A program made the position numbers and the translations under genes. A stretch of 64,000 nucleotides of DNA from Ruania halotolerans (GTDB taxonomy: Bacteria > Actinomycetota > Actinomycetes > Actinomycetales > Beutenbergiaceae), in NCBI RefSeq assembly GCF_021049285.1, contig NZ_CP088017.1, forward strand, positions 3,979,380 to 4,043,379, read 5' to 3'. Shown here piece by piece: positions 8,111-17,359 of the stretch. A model generated the notes under the pieces. The model saw only the letters and a list, made by a program, of their open reading frames with translations, was not told where the DNA came from and made no database searches. Positions within the stretch are counted from its first letter, which is position 1. Every line of letters begins with the position of its first letter.

Positions 8111-11100
8111 ATGAGTTCCGCACGCTACTGGGAGTCCCACGCCCCGGGTGAGGGCCGCCGTCGGCCTCGTGCGGAGGCTTGCACAGATGCCCGCATCCTC
8201 TCCTTGAACGGCACCTGGCGGTTCCGGTTGTCCCCGACGGCGGCCGGTACCGGGGCAGGGTTCCTCGCCGAGGATTTCGACGACAGCACCTGGGATGAGA
8301 TCCGCGTTCCGTCTCATTGGGTACTGGAGGACGTCACCCCGCTGGCCGGCGGTGAGCCCCGCTCGCTGCGCGGCAGCGCCGAAGGCCCGCTCTACACCAA
8401 TACGGCGTTCCCGATCCCGATCGACCCGCCCCGGGTGCCCACGGAGAACCCGACCGGCGACTACCGGCTCGTCTTCGACGCCCCGGCCGATTGGGGCACC
8501 TCGATCCTGCGGCTGCGCGGGGTGGACTCGTGCGCGAAGGTGTGGCTGAACGGCGTCGAGTTGGGCTGGTCCACCGGCAGCCGGTTGCCGGTGGAGTACG
8601 ACGCCCCGGTGCGCCCGGGCCGCAACGTGCTGTGCGTGCGGGTGCACCGCTGGTCGGCGGGGACCTACCTGGAGGACCAGGACATGTGGTGGCTGCCCGG
8701 GATCTTCCGGGATGTCGACGTGATCGAGCGCCCCACCGCCGCGATCGAGGACCATCACGTCCACGCCGACTTCGACCACACCGCCGGCACCGGCACGCTG
8801 CGAGTGGACGCCGAGGTGGCGGACGGGTCGCCCGCCCGGGTGCGGGTGCCCGAGCTCGGCATCGACATCGGTGCCGGGGAGACCGTCACTGCCGAGGTCA
8901 CGCCGTGGAGCGCGGACCGCCCACGCCTGTACCGCGGCACCCTCTCGACGGCGGAGGAGACGATCGAGCTGGCGATCGGTTTCCGCCGGGTGGAGATTTC
9001 CGACGGCGTCCTGCTCGCCAACGGCACGCCGTTGCGCTTCCACGGGGTGAACCGGCACGAGCACGACCCGGCGCGTGGCCGCGCGATCGACCGCGAGACG
9101 ATGATCCGCGACATCGAAATGATGAAGCAGGCGAACATCGATGCCGTCCGCACCAGCCACTACCCGCCGCACCCGGACTTCCTGAGCCTGTGCGACGAGT
9201 ACGGGCTGTGGGTGGTCGAGGAGTGTGACCTGGAGACCCACGGTTTCATCTACGCCGGCTGGAAGGGCAACCCGCCCGACGATCCGGCGTGGCTGCCGGC
9301 GCTACAGGACCGGATCGAGCGGATGGTGGAACCGGACAAGAATCACCCGAGCGTGGTGATCTGGTCGATGGCGAACGAGAGCTGGACCGGCGCCGGGTTC
9401 GACGTACTGGAACGCTGGATCCGCGAGCGCGACCCCTCGCGCCCGGTGCTGTACGAACGCGATCCCTCCTACCGCAACTCCGACTTCTACTCCTGTATGT
9501 ACCCCTCGCTGGAGGACCTGGAGGCGATCGGCCGGCGGGATGAAGCTCGCCCGGAGAACGTCACCGACGCCGAGGACGAACGGCGCCGCACCCTGCCGTT
9601 CCTGCTGGTGGAGTACGCCCACGCGATGGGCAACGGACCCGGTTCGCTGGGCGACTACCAACGCATCCTGGAGAGTTCGGACCGCTTCTGCGGCGGGTTC
9701 ATCTGGGAGTGGATCGACCACGGCTTCGACGCGATCACCTCCGACGGCACGCCCTTCACGCTGCACGGCGGGGTCGTGGACTACCGGCCCAGTGGCGGGC
9801 GCTACTGCCTCGACGGGCTCGTCTTCGCCGACCGCACCCCGACACCCGGCCTGACGCAAGTGGCGAAGGCGTACGAGCCGGTGCGGATCACGATTGCGGA
9901 GGCGATCACGGTGACGAACCGGCGCCACGGCGCCGACACCTCCGATCTGCGCTGGCGCTGGGAGCTGCTCTCTGCTGGCACCCCGGTGGCGGGCGGCGAG
10001 CTGGAGATACCGGCGGTGCCGGCGGGCGGGGCGGTCGAGGTGGCTGTACCCGACGTCATGCCACAGCTCACCCTGCCCGGCGACGGCGAAGCTCACCTGA
10101 CCGTCGAGGCGATCCTTGCGCAGGACGCCCCCTGGGCGCCCAGGGGACACGTGATCGCGTGGGCCCAGCATCAGGTGCGGGCGCCCGGCACCACCAGTCC
10201 ACCTGCCACCGAACCGTCCGCCAGCACCGCCAGCACCGCCAGCACCGGCACACCCACGCACCTGGCGACTGCCTCCGGCGCGGAGCCGGCCGGGATGGAG
10301 CCGGCCGGAGCCAGTTTTGCCGGGGCGAGCTCGGCACAGGGTGAGCGTGGCGGGGGCGCACCTGAGGACGCAGCGCACGGGACGCCGTCGGCAATCGTGC
10401 TCGGCCCGGCCACCTTCGATGGCGAGACCGGGCGCCTGGTGCGCCTGGGAGACCTGGAGTTCGAGGGGCCGTGGCTGGATGTGCACCGCGCCCCCACCGA
10501 GAACGACCGGGGCCAGGGAGGCCGCAACGATCTCGCGGGGGTGTGGTCCGCCGTCGGGATCGACCGGATGCTGCACCGCACACTGAATGTGCAGGCGGAC
10601 GACGACGGGGTGCGCGTGCTCGGCCGGGTGGCGGCCGCCACGCACCCGCACGCACTGGAGTACCAGCTCGACTGGACCGTGGACGCCGGGCTGCTGTGGC
10701 TGGACGTGCGGGTCGACTTCGCTGGGCCGTGGGACTCGACACCCCTCAAGGGGCTGGAGATCGTGCTTCCCCGGTTGGGGTTGTTGTTCCGCCTGCCAGG
10801 CGGGTACGAGAGTGCGGCATGGTTGGGGCGTGGGCCCGGGGAGACCTATCCCGACTCCTTCGAGGGGTCGCGGGTGGGCCGATGGTCAGCCACGATCGAC
10901 GACCTCCAGGTCCGCTATCCGGTGCCGCAGGAGAACGGCAACCATGTGCACACGCGCGAGCTGACGCTGACCGGACCGGACCTGCCGGCCCTGGGCGCCT
11001 ACGGTGATCCGTTGTTCGACTTCACCGCCCGCCGCTGGACGTCGAAGGATCTGCAGCAGGCGCGCTTCCCGCACGACCTGCGCGACAGCGGACACGTCTG

Positions 11101-11233
11101 GCTGAATCTGGACCACGGTCAACTGGGCTTGGGATCGGCCTCGGTGGGGCCCGCGCTGCCCGAGGAGTACCGCCTTTCCCGGCGCCAGACGTCGTGGCGG
11201 GTCGGGTTGGCGGCACCTTCTCGTGATGAATAA
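8111..11233 (+). CDS. GH2 beta-galactosidase, LacZ type
   Basis: A 1040-aa protein with the LacZ domain order: jelly-roll sugar-binding domain, immunoglobulin-like domain, TIM barrel, a second immunoglobulin-like domain and a C-terminal beta-gal small-chain domain. E423 in SMANESW is the acid/base and E501 in LLVEYAHAMGNGPG the nucleophile by family precedent. It hydrolyses beta-galactosides or related glycosides, here probably galactose-containing side chains of imported plant oligosaccharides. It has no secretion signal. An unusual insert of roughly 70 residues rich in Ala, Ser, Thr and Gly, with AST and EPAG repeats, separates the fourth and fifth domains (residues about 700-770). GGAG precedes the ATG. 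Confidence 0.92.
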   Translation: MSSARYWESHAPGEGRRRPRAEACTDARILSLNGTWRFRLSPTAAGTGAGFLAEDFDDSTWDEIRVPSHWVLEDVTPLAGGEPRSLRGSAEGPLYTNTAFPIPIDPPRVPTENPTGDYRLVFDAPADWGTSILRLRGVDSCAKVWLNGVELGWSTGSRLPVEYDAPVRPGRNVLCVRVHRWSAGTYLEDQDMWWLPGIFRDVDVIERPTAAIEDHHVHADFDHTAGTGTLRVDAEVADGSPARVRVPELGIDIGAGETVTAEVTPWSADRPRLYRGTLSTAEETIELAIGFRRVEISDGVLLANGTPLRFHGVNRHEHDPARGRAIDRETMIRDIEMMKQANIDAVRTSHYPPHPDFLSLCDEYGLWVVEECDLETHGFIYAGWKGNPPDDPAWLPALQDRIERMVEPDKNHPSVVIWSMANESWTGAGFDVLERWIRERDPSRPVLYERDPSYRNSDFYSCMYPSLEDLEAIGRRDEARPENVTDAEDERRRTLPFLLVEYAHAMGNGPGSLGDYQRILESSDRFCGGFIWEWIDHGFDAITSDGTPFTLHGGVVDYRPSGGRYCLDGLVFADRTPTPGLTQVAKAYEPVRITIAEAITVTNRRHGADTSDLRWRWELLSAGTPVAGGELEIPAVPAGGAVEVAVPDVMPQLTLPGDGEAHLTVEAILAQDAPWAPRGHVIAWAQHQVRAPGTTSPPATEPSASTASTASTGTPTHLATASGAEPAGMEPAGASFAGASSAQGERGGGAPEDAAHGTPSAIVLGPATFDGETGRLVRLGDLEFEGPWLDVHRAPTENDRGQGGRNDLAGVWSAVGIDRMLHRTLNVQADDDGVRVLGRVAAATHPHALEYQLDWTVDAGLLWLDVRVDFAGPWDSTPLKGLEIVLPRLGLLFRLPGGYESAAWLGRGPGETYPDSFEGSRVGRWSATIDDLQVRYPVPQENGNHVHTRELTLTGPDLPALGAYGDPLFDFTARRWTSKDLQQARFPHDLRDSGHVWLNLDHGQLGLGSASVGPALPEEYRLSRRQTSWRVGLAAPSRDE

Positions 11234-11238
11234 TGATG

Positions 11239-11292
11239 CACAGTTGATTCTGTAGTTACATCGGGCTACGCTCGGGGCGAGTCACACAGTTG
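11239..11292 (+). promoter_or_regulatory. Promoter region of the sugar ABC transporter with two CACAGTTG boxes
   Basis: TTGATT (11244-11249) and TACGCT (11267-11272) are spaced 17 bases apart, a plausible sigma-70-type promoter. Exact CACAGTTG copies at 11239-11246 and 11285-11292 flank it. A small GGCCGC/GCGGCC hairpin lies downstream at 11292-11311. Confidence 0.5.
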
Positions 11293-11328
11293 GCCGCGCC
11301 TAGGTGCGGCCCTCGTCAAGGAGGACGT

Positions 11329-12675
11329 ATGAACATCCGTCACCGGCGGCGCACCGTCGTCGCCGCGAGCGCCCTGCTCGCCACATCACTGACCCTCGCC
11401 GCCTGCTCCGGTGGCGGGGACGAGGACACCGACTCGGGGTCAGATTCCGACTCCGGATCGAGCATCGGGACCGACCCGGACAGCTTCGAGGTGATGACCG
11501 CCAACGAGAACCCCACGCTGCGCGAACAGCTCGACGCCCTGGCCGCGAACCAGTGCTCGGCCGAGAACGACGCGCTCCCGCTGGAGCACCGCACGATTGC
11601 CCAGGCCGACACCGTGCAGCAGATCACGCTGCTCGCCAGCCAGGGCGCCCTGCCCTCGCACTTCATCGCCGGTACCGATCAGGTCCGGCCCGATGGCGAT
11701 CTCGGCGGCGGCGGTCTCGTACTCGACTACGAAGAGGCCTTCACCGAGTCCGGCGCATGGGAGAACGTGCTGCCCGCCGCCGCCTCGACGATCGAGTCGG
11801 TCTACGGCCAGATGGTCTCCATGCCGTACCAGTACAACCTCGAAGGCTTCTGGTACAACAAGGAGATCCTCGCCGAGCTCGGCCTCGAGGAGCCGCAGAG
11901 CTACGACGAGCTCGTCGACGCTGCGGACGCGGCGGCCGAGGCCGGGTACATCCCGATCGCCCAGGCTGGTGCCGACGGTTGGCCGATGACCCGGCTGATG
12001 GGTCTGTACATCTTCCGCAACGTCGGGCCCGATGCCATGGCGCAGGTGCGTGACGGCGAAGCGAGCCTGACCGACCCGGAGTACGTGGCCGGCGCCCAGG
12101 CACTGCAGGACCTCGCACTCTCCGGGGCCTTGGGTGAGGGCTTCATCTCCCGCACCGGTGACCAGGCCACGGCGGCACTGCTCAGCGGGCAGGCCCTGAT
12201 GAAGTACGACGGCACCTGGCTGCTGAGCGCCGTCAACGACCCGGAGCGCAATGAGGTGGGCGAAGAGAACATCGGCTTCATGCCGTTCCCGGACGTCTCC
12301 GGCGGAGCCGGTAGCGCTGACCAGTACCCCGCGAACGCCGGTGCTGCGATGGCCATCAACCCCGAGACCTACGGCCCGCTGACGGCCGACTGGTTCGCCT
12401 GCATCGCCGAGAACTACGGCCAGCAGGCCCTCAGCGACGCCGGCGTGCTCTCCGGCTTCGCCGTGAACGGCGACGTCGGTGACATCCCCGCCGCCACCGC
12501 TGACATCCAGGAGCGGATGTCCACCATCGACGAGACCGTGTTGTGGTTCGAGGCACTGCTTGACTCCGAGAGCAACTCGCTGGCCTCGACGAACGTGTCG
12601 CTGCTCACCAACGGCGACATGAGCGCCGAGGAGTACATGACGCAGCTGCAGGAAAGCATCGACTCCAACCGTTGA
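11329..12675 (+). CDS. Sugar ABC transporter substrate-binding lipoprotein
   Basis: A 448-aa family-1 extracellular solute-binding protein. A basic N-terminus (NIRHRRR) and hydrophobic stretch end in the lipobox LAAC with C26, so it is lipid-anchored outside the membrane. An acidic linker (DEDTDSGSDSDSGS) follows, then a bilobed binding domain that includes SMPYQYNLEGFWYNKEI. The start after AGGAGG is preferred over one 39 bases upstream because it gives a proper lipoprotein signal. It begins a three-gene transporter unit. The ligand cannot be read from sequence; the adjacent glycosidases suggest an oligosaccharide or released sugar. Confidence 0.9.
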   Translation: MNIRHRRRTVVAASALLATSLTLAACSGGGDEDTDSGSDSDSGSSIGTDPDSFEVMTANENPTLREQLDALAANQCSAENDALPLEHRTIAQADTVQQITLLASQGALPSHFIAGTDQVRPDGDLGGGGLVLDYEEAFTESGAWENVLPAAASTIESVYGQMVSMPYQYNLEGFWYNKEILAELGLEEPQSYDELVDAADAAAEAGYIPIAQAGADGWPMTRLMGLYIFRNVGPDAMAQVRDGEASLTDPEYVAGAQALQDLALSGALGEGFISRTGDQATAALLSGQALMKYDGTWLLSAVNDPERNEVGEENIGFMPFPDVSGGAGSADQYPANAGAAMAINPETYGPLTADWFACIAENYGQQALSDAGVLSGFAVNGDVGDIPAATADIQERMSTIDETVLWFEALLDSESNSLASTNVSLLTNGDMSAEEYMTQLQESIDSNR

Positions 12676-12738
12676 TCGACAAGGTGGTCGCCGGCCCGGC
12701 CAGGGCCGGCGGCCACCTGCACGAAAGGACCTTCAGCG

Positions 12739-13620
12739 ATGACGCGAGTCTTCGGGGACAGGAAGACCATCCTGATCCTGCTCCTGCCTACTCTCTCCAT
12801 CTACGTCCTGCTCAAGGTGATCCCGGTTGCCTGGTCGCTGGGGCTGTCCTTCTTCCAGGGCAACACGCTGCGTGGGTTCGAGTTCATCGGGCTGGACAAC
12901 TTCCGGGAGTTCCTGGGTGATTCGGCGGCCCTGAACTCGGTGTGGGTGAGCGTCGGCTTCGCCGTGATCGTGACCATCGCCCAGGTGACCTTCGGCTACC
13001 TGCTCGCCCTGCTGTACGTCTTCGTTCTGCGCAAGGGCTCAGCGTTCGTACGTACCGCCGTCTTCTTCCCGATGGTGCTGCCCACTGTGGCGGTGGCGCT
13101 GCTGTTCAAGAGCCTGATCGCCGTCGGGGAGAATCAGGGCCCGGTCAATGACGCCATCAACGCCTTCGGCGGGGAGAGCATCGAGTTCCTCGCCTCCACG
13201 GCGGGCACGATGACCATCGCCGTGGTGATGACGTTGTGGAGCTCGATGGGCTTCTACGCCGTGCTGCTCTACACCGGCCTGCTGGACATCCCCGAGGAGG
13301 TGGTGGAGTCGGCCCGGATGGACGGGGCCACCGGCCCTCGCCTCGTGGGGTACATCATCATCCCGCTCTCGCTGCCGATTCTGCTTTCTTCGATCATCTT
13401 CAGCCTGAACGCCACGCTCAAGGTGTTCGACAGCCTGCTCGCCCTGAACAACGGCGGTCCGGGCACCACCACCGCTCCCCTGACCCTGTACATGTATCGC
13501 ACCGCCTTCGAGTACGCCGAGTACGGCTACGGCAGCACGATCGCCCTCGCACTGACCCTGCTGTGCCTGGTCTTCACGCTGGTGGTCTTCCGGCCCTCGA
13601 GCAAGCGCGTGGAGGACTGA
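12739..13620 (+). CDS. Carbohydrate ABC transporter permease, MalF/UgpA type
   Basis: A 293-aa protein with about six hydrophobic helices. The cytoplasmic EAA-loop equivalent reads EEVVESARMDGATGPRLVGYIIIPLS and contacts the ATPase. AAAGGA precedes the ATG, 63 bases after the binding-protein gene. It is followed after one base by the second permease, so the two are coexpressed and form the heterodimeric pore. No ATPase gene is nearby, so a shared MsmK/UgpC-type ATPase elsewhere probably drives it. Confidence 0.92.
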   Translation: MTRVFGDRKTILILLLPTLSIYVLLKVIPVAWSLGLSFFQGNTLRGFEFIGLDNFREFLGDSAALNSVWVSVGFAVIVTIAQVTFGYLLALLYVFVLRKGSAFVRTAVFFPMVLPTVAVALLFKSLIAVGENQGPVNDAINAFGGESIEFLASTAGTMTIAVVMTLWSSMGFYAVLLYTGLLDIPEEVVESARMDGATGPRLVGYIIIPLSLPILLSSIIFSLNATLKVFDSLLALNNGGPGTTTAPLTLYMYRTAFEYAEYGYGSTIALALTLLCLVFTLVVFRPSSKRVED

Positions 13621-13621
13621 C

Positions 13622-14527
13622 ATGACCACCGCACCCGCAGCAGCGCCCGTCCAGCTCCCCGGCCCGCGACCCCAGCCTCGACCTATGCGCCGCACGGCTC
13701 GCCGGATCGTGCGCCGCCTCCCCGTGTGGCTTCTTGTCACCGTCCTACTCGTGGTGATGCTCTATCCGCAGTTCTGGATGATCATGGGATCGTTCAAGAC
13801 CCAGACGGAGTTCTTCGCGAACCCCACCTGGGCGCTGCCGGAGCAGTTCAGCCTCGACAACTACATCGACGCGTTCACACGCGGCAATGTCGGCCTGAAC
13901 TACCGCAACAGCATGCTCGTGACCCTGCCCTCAGTGGGTCTGATCGTGCTGGCCGGCCTGGCCGCCGGGTACGCCCTGGAGGTCATGATCTGGAAGGGCC
14001 GCCGGCAGGTCCTGCTCTTCGTGATGGGCGGGATCATGGTGCCCGGGCAGATGATCCTGGTGCCGCTGTTCACCGCGTACTTCAAGCTCGGCATCACCGA
14101 CAGCCTGCTGCCGATGATCCTCACGTACACCGCGATGGGGATCCCACTGACGACGTTCCTGATGGCGGCGTATTTCCGGGCGATTCCGCGGGAGATCTTC
14201 GAAGCGGCCACGGTGGACGGCTGCGGGCCGCTGCGGTCGTTCTTCGTGATCGCCGTACCGCTGATGAAGAACTCGATGCTGACGATCGGGCTGATCCAGT
14301 TCTTCAGCGTGTTCAACGATCTGCTCATCGCGCTGACGTTCACCACGCGGCCGGAGCTGGCCACCATCCAGGTGGGCCTGCTGAGCCTGTCCGACCAGTA
14401 CGGGTCCACTCAGTACGGTGCGTTGTTCGCGGCCATCAGTATCAACATCATCGTGCTGCTGATCGTCTTCATCTTCCTGAACAAGAAGATCATGGCGGGG
14501 TTGGCGGCCGGGTCGGTGAAGGGCTGA
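13622..14527 (+). CDS. Carbohydrate ABC transporter permease, MalG/UgpE type
   Basis: A 301-aa protein with six predicted membrane segments and the EAA loop EIFEAATVDGCGPLRSFFVI. The N-terminal 40 residues are Pro/Arg-rich and cytoplasmic. Its start lies one base after the stop of the partner permease. It ends the transporter unit; about 170 bp without a recognised gene follows before the YtrA-type regulator. Confidence 0.92.
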   Translation: MTTAPAAAPVQLPGPRPQPRPMRRTARRIVRRLPVWLLVTVLLVVMLYPQFWMIMGSFKTQTEFFANPTWALPEQFSLDNYIDAFTRGNVGLNYRNSMLVTLPSVGLIVLAGLAAGYALEVMIWKGRRQVLLFVMGGIMVPGQMILVPLFTAYFKLGITDSLLPMILTYTAMGIPLTTFLMAAYFRAIPREIFEAATVDGCGPLRSFFVIAVPLMKNSMLTIGLIQFFSVFNDLLIALTFTTRPELATIQVGLLSLSDQYGSTQYGALFAAISINIIVLLIVFIFLNKKIMAGLAAGSVKG

Positions 14528-14659
14528 CACCCTCGCGTCACCCGCGCCCGACGGCGTTTCGTCACTTCGCGCCGCAGCATCGGCCCCCGGTGGCCACGCT
14601 CGCGCGGCGTCGCCGAGCCCACAGAGCACCCGGTGTTGCGAGCCTTGTCCGACTGTCCT

Positions 14660-14685
14660 ACTGTTATTAAGCACATACACAGTTG
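14660..14685. promoter_or_regulatory. Likely autoregulatory site of the YtrA-type repressor
   Basis: ACTGT (14660-14664) and ACAGT (14679-14683) form an inverted repeat with a 14-base spacer, resembling the spacing of operators bound by YtrA-type GntR repressors. A CACAGTTG box (14678-14685) overlaps the right arm. The gene start is 12 bases downstream. Confidence 0.45.
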
Positions 14686-14697
14686 GGGCGGTGTCAG

Positions 14698-15075
14698 ATG
14701 CAGATCGTGGTGTCGACCAGCTCGAGCACACCCATTTACGAGCAGATCAAGCGCCAGGTCCGCGCCTCGATCCTCTCCGGTGAGACGGGGGTCGGCGAGT
14801 TGCTGCCGTCCCTGCGTCACCTGGCGGCTGACCTGCGCGTCAGCACCATCACCATCACCCGGGCGTACAACGATCTCGCCGCTGAGGGCTTGGTCCAGGG
14901 CGAGCACGGCCGAGGTTTCGTCGTCCTTGCGGTCGATGCTCAAGTGGCCTCGACCGCGCTGGAGGCCCGTGTCGACGAGGCACTCGGCGAACTCGTGTCC
15001 GCGGCCCGGCGCGCCCAACTGAGCAAGTCCGATGTCCAACGCCGTCTCGATGAGAGCTGGAGCAGACATGACTGA
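14698..15075 (+). CDS. GntR-family regulator, YtrA subfamily
   Basis: A 125-aa protein. A winged helix (residues 5-75; PIYEQIKRQVRASILSG and TITRAYNDLAAEGLVQGEHGRGF) is followed by a short dimerisation helix, the layout of the YtrA subfamily that lacks a ligand domain. Such repressors usually sit first in operons for small ABC transporters induced by envelope stress, and the next two genes fit this. Its stop overlaps the start of the ATPase frame (ATGACTGA). An in-frame ATG 15 bases upstream is an alternative start. Confidence 0.9.
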   Translation: MQIVVSTSSSTPIYEQIKRQVRASILSGETGVGELLPSLRHLAADLRVSTITITRAYNDLAAEGLVQGEHGRGFVVLAVDAQVASTALEARVDEALGELVSAARRAQLSKSDVQRRLDESWSRHD

Positions 15076-15918
15076 CCATGCGGTACGCGTCGACCACCTC
15101 CGGGTCAGGTGCCCGGGGTTCGAGATCCACGATCTCTCGCTCGCACTTCCCCGCGGCACCGTGCTCGGGCTCGTGGGCCCGAACGGAGCGGGCAAGACCA
15201 CCACCATCCGCGCCATGCTCGGCCTGCTCACACCGGAGGGCGGCGCGATCGAGATCCTCGGGCGCCCGGCGGGCGCCACCGAGTCCCTCGCGCGCACCGG
15301 CATCGTCCTGGATGAACCGACCGCCGCCCCCGAGTGGTCCGTCACCAGTCTCGGCAGGCGGTGGGGCCCTTCTACCCCGCCTGGGACGGCGACCGGTTCG
15401 ACCACCTGCTCGACCAGCTCTTGGTCCCCAAGCGCGAGCGCGTGGGAGACCTCTCCCGCGGGGAGGGCATCAAGCTCTCCCTCGCCACCGCCCTGGCCCA
15501 GCAGCCGGAGCTGCTGATCCTGGACGAGCCCTCCAGCGGCCTCGACCCGGCATCGCGGCGGCAGATCGCCGACCTCATCCGCGACTTCATGGTCGATCCC
15601 AGCCATGCAGTCCTGTTCTCCACGCACATCACCACCGATCTGGAGAATCTGGCGGACGAGATCATGGTGCTCGTGGCCGGCGAGGTGGCACATCACGGCC
15701 CGCTGATCGACCTCCCGGAGCAGTTCGCCATGGCTCGTGGCTCGGGCACGCCTCCCTCCGGCCCCCTCATCGGGCTGCAGGCGGCACGTGCCCAGTGGTC
15801 GGCCATGATCCGCCTGCAGGATTCAGCCGCCTTCGGACCCGAGGTGGTGATCGATGCCGCGAGCATCGACGACGTCGTGGTCCACCTCGCCGCCGAGGAG
15901 AAGGTGGTCGCCGCATGA
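15068..15918 (+). pseudogene. ABC transporter ATPase (YtrB-like) with an internal frameshift
   Basis: Two overlapping frames together make one ATPase. The first, from ATG 15068, carries Walker A GPNGAGKTTT and runs to EWSVTSLGR. The second, in another frame, continues VGPFYPAWDGDRFDHL, a degenerate signature DLSRGEGIKLSLA, Walker B LLILDEPSSGLDP and the switch STHITTDLENL. The switch falls near 15355-15365 in a G/C-rich run (GGCGGTGGGGCCC). Either a base is missing or added in the sequence, or the gene is broken. The intact flanking genes with overlapping stop/start codons argue that the operon was recently functional. Its product would energise the permease that follows. Confidence 0.8.
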
Positions 15919-16565
15919 GCGCGATGAGCGTCGGATTTGCCCGCTTCGATCTCCTCTCCTGGTTCCCGCGGAAGCAGACCCTGCTGACCTTGGCCTTCGT
16001 GGTGGTGATCGGGATCCTGCTGCCCGTCCCCGGGATGGCGATCATCGCCGCCGCGGTGGTCACATCCTTGATGGTCTCCGCGCCTTTCCTCGGCGACGAA
16101 CAGGGCCGGCTGGACACGCTCTACGGCGTCCTGCCCGTCTCCCGGGCGAGCATCGTGGTCGGGCGCGCCGCGTCGCTGCTGACCTACTACCTGACGGCTG
16201 CCGCCCTGGCCACGGTCACCACCGTCGTCGTCAGCGCCACCCGGGGAGATGAGCCGGCCGCCGACCTGCTGCTGGTCGCCCATGCAGCCGCGGCGGCGAT
16301 CGTCGGGATCGCCCTGGGTCTGCAGATGCCGGTCTTCTTCCGGATCGGCTACTCACGCGGGCGCCTGATGGCCTACGCGCCCACCGTCGTCATCGCCGGA
16401 GGTGCCTGGCTGTTGCAGGCGATCGGCTGGCACACGCCGGTGCTCGAGGCATTCTCCGGGGTGCCCGTCACGGTCCTTCTCGGCGCCGGACTGGCGGTGG
16501 GGCTCGCCGGGGTGATCCTCGGCGTCGTCATCTCCGCCCGGCTCTATCGGACGCGCGATCTCTGA
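15915..16565 (+). CDS. ABC-2 type membrane permease
   Basis: A 216-aa protein with about six hydrophobic segments, resembling the ABC2_membrane_5-type permeases paired with YtrB-like ATPases. The motif FLGDEQGRLDTLYGVLPVSR after the second helix pair is typical of that group. Its ATG overlaps the ATPase stop (ATGA). Its 3' end overlaps the convergent TetR gene by 38 bases. Confidence 0.8.
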   Translation: MSAMSVGFARFDLLSWFPRKQTLLTLAFVVVIGILLPVPGMAIIAAAVVTSLMVSAPFLGDEQGRLDTLYGVLPVSRASIVVGRAASLLTYYLTAAALATVTTVVVSATRGDEPAADLLLVAHAAAAAIVGIALGLQMPVFFRIGYSRGRLMAYAPTVVIAGGAWLLQAIGWHTPVLEAFSGVPVTVLLGAGLAVGLAGVILGVVISARLYRTRDL

Positions 16566-17166
16566 GCTCCAGGCCCAGCACGGCATCCACGGCCATGGCG
16601 AGCGTCTGGGCCTCCTGGGCGGCGAGTGAGTCCTCAGCCGGTAGCGCACGCTCCAGACCGAGCCCGTTGAGGACCGTGGAGAGGAACCGCGCGCGGCGAG
16701 GGATGTCCTCGACCGGGATGCCGCCCTCCTCGGCGATCACGGTCAGCCAGTGCTCGAGGCGATACTGGGCGTCTCGTTCGATCGCCAGGTAGGACTCGCG
16801 AACCTGATCGGTCTGCTCGCCGGCGATGAACGTACGGCAGGTCGTCGCCATGGTCTCGCGCGCCTGTGCTCCGGCACCGATCAGGGCGAGCGGCTGCTGG
16901 AGCGCCTGGATGAGGCGCTCGCGCACCGGTAGCGAGGTGTCATGAATCGTGTCGCCGGGAGCGATCCAGCCGTAGATGCGTCGCATCACCTCATCGCGCA
17001 ATTCCCGCTGCGTGGGGAAGTGGTGGCGCAACGATCCTGTGCTGACACCCGCCCGTGCTGCCACCGCGCGCACGCTCAGGCGCGCCGCCAGCCCCTCCTC
17101 GCTGATGATCGCGGCCGCGGCCGCCAGGATCCGCTCGCGCGTCGGAGGTCTCTGATCGTCATTCAC
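16528..17166 (-). CDS. TetR-family transcriptional regulator
   Basis: A 212-aa protein with an N-terminal TetR DNA-binding domain (RERILAAAAAIISEEG and SVRAVAARAGVSTGSLRHHF) and a helical ligand domain. The GTG start at 17166 is chosen because GGAAAGG lies about eight bases upstream; longer frames cross the operator. The palindrome at 17191-17208 is probably its own operator and sits between it and the CPBP gene, which it may also control. Confidence 0.88.
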   Translation of the reverse strand: MNDDQRPPTRERILAAAAAIISEEGLAARLSVRAVAARAGVSTGSLRHHFPTQRELRDEVMRRIYGWIAPGDTIHDTSLPVRERLIQALQQPLALIGAGAQARETMATTCRTFIAGEQTDQVRESYLAIERDAQYRLEHWLTVIAEEGGIPVEDIPRRARFLSTVLNGLGLERALPAEDSLAAQEAQTLAMAVDAVLGLELRDRASDRAGRR

Positions 17167-17190
17167 GTCGCTCGCCTTTCCGGAGTGATA

Positions 17191-17208
17191 CGGCGTACTA
17201 GTACGCCG
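17191..17208. promoter_or_regulatory. Perfect 18-bp palindrome, probable TetR operator
   Basis: CGGCGTACTAGTACGCCG is self-complementary throughout and lies 25 bases upstream of the TetR start. A partial second copy (GCTAGTGTACCGG) follows at 17209-17222. Confidence 0.75.
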
Positions 17209-17359
17209 TGCTAGTGTACCGGAGGACCGACTAGCACAGTGTGTTGGTGAGAGGCCTGCACCAGGGCAGCCGCGTCGACGGACCGCAGAGCGCGCAGACC
17301 CCTGGCTGCGGGCCTCACACCGGATGTCGCGGCGTGGTCCGTACGAAGGAGAGAACGAC

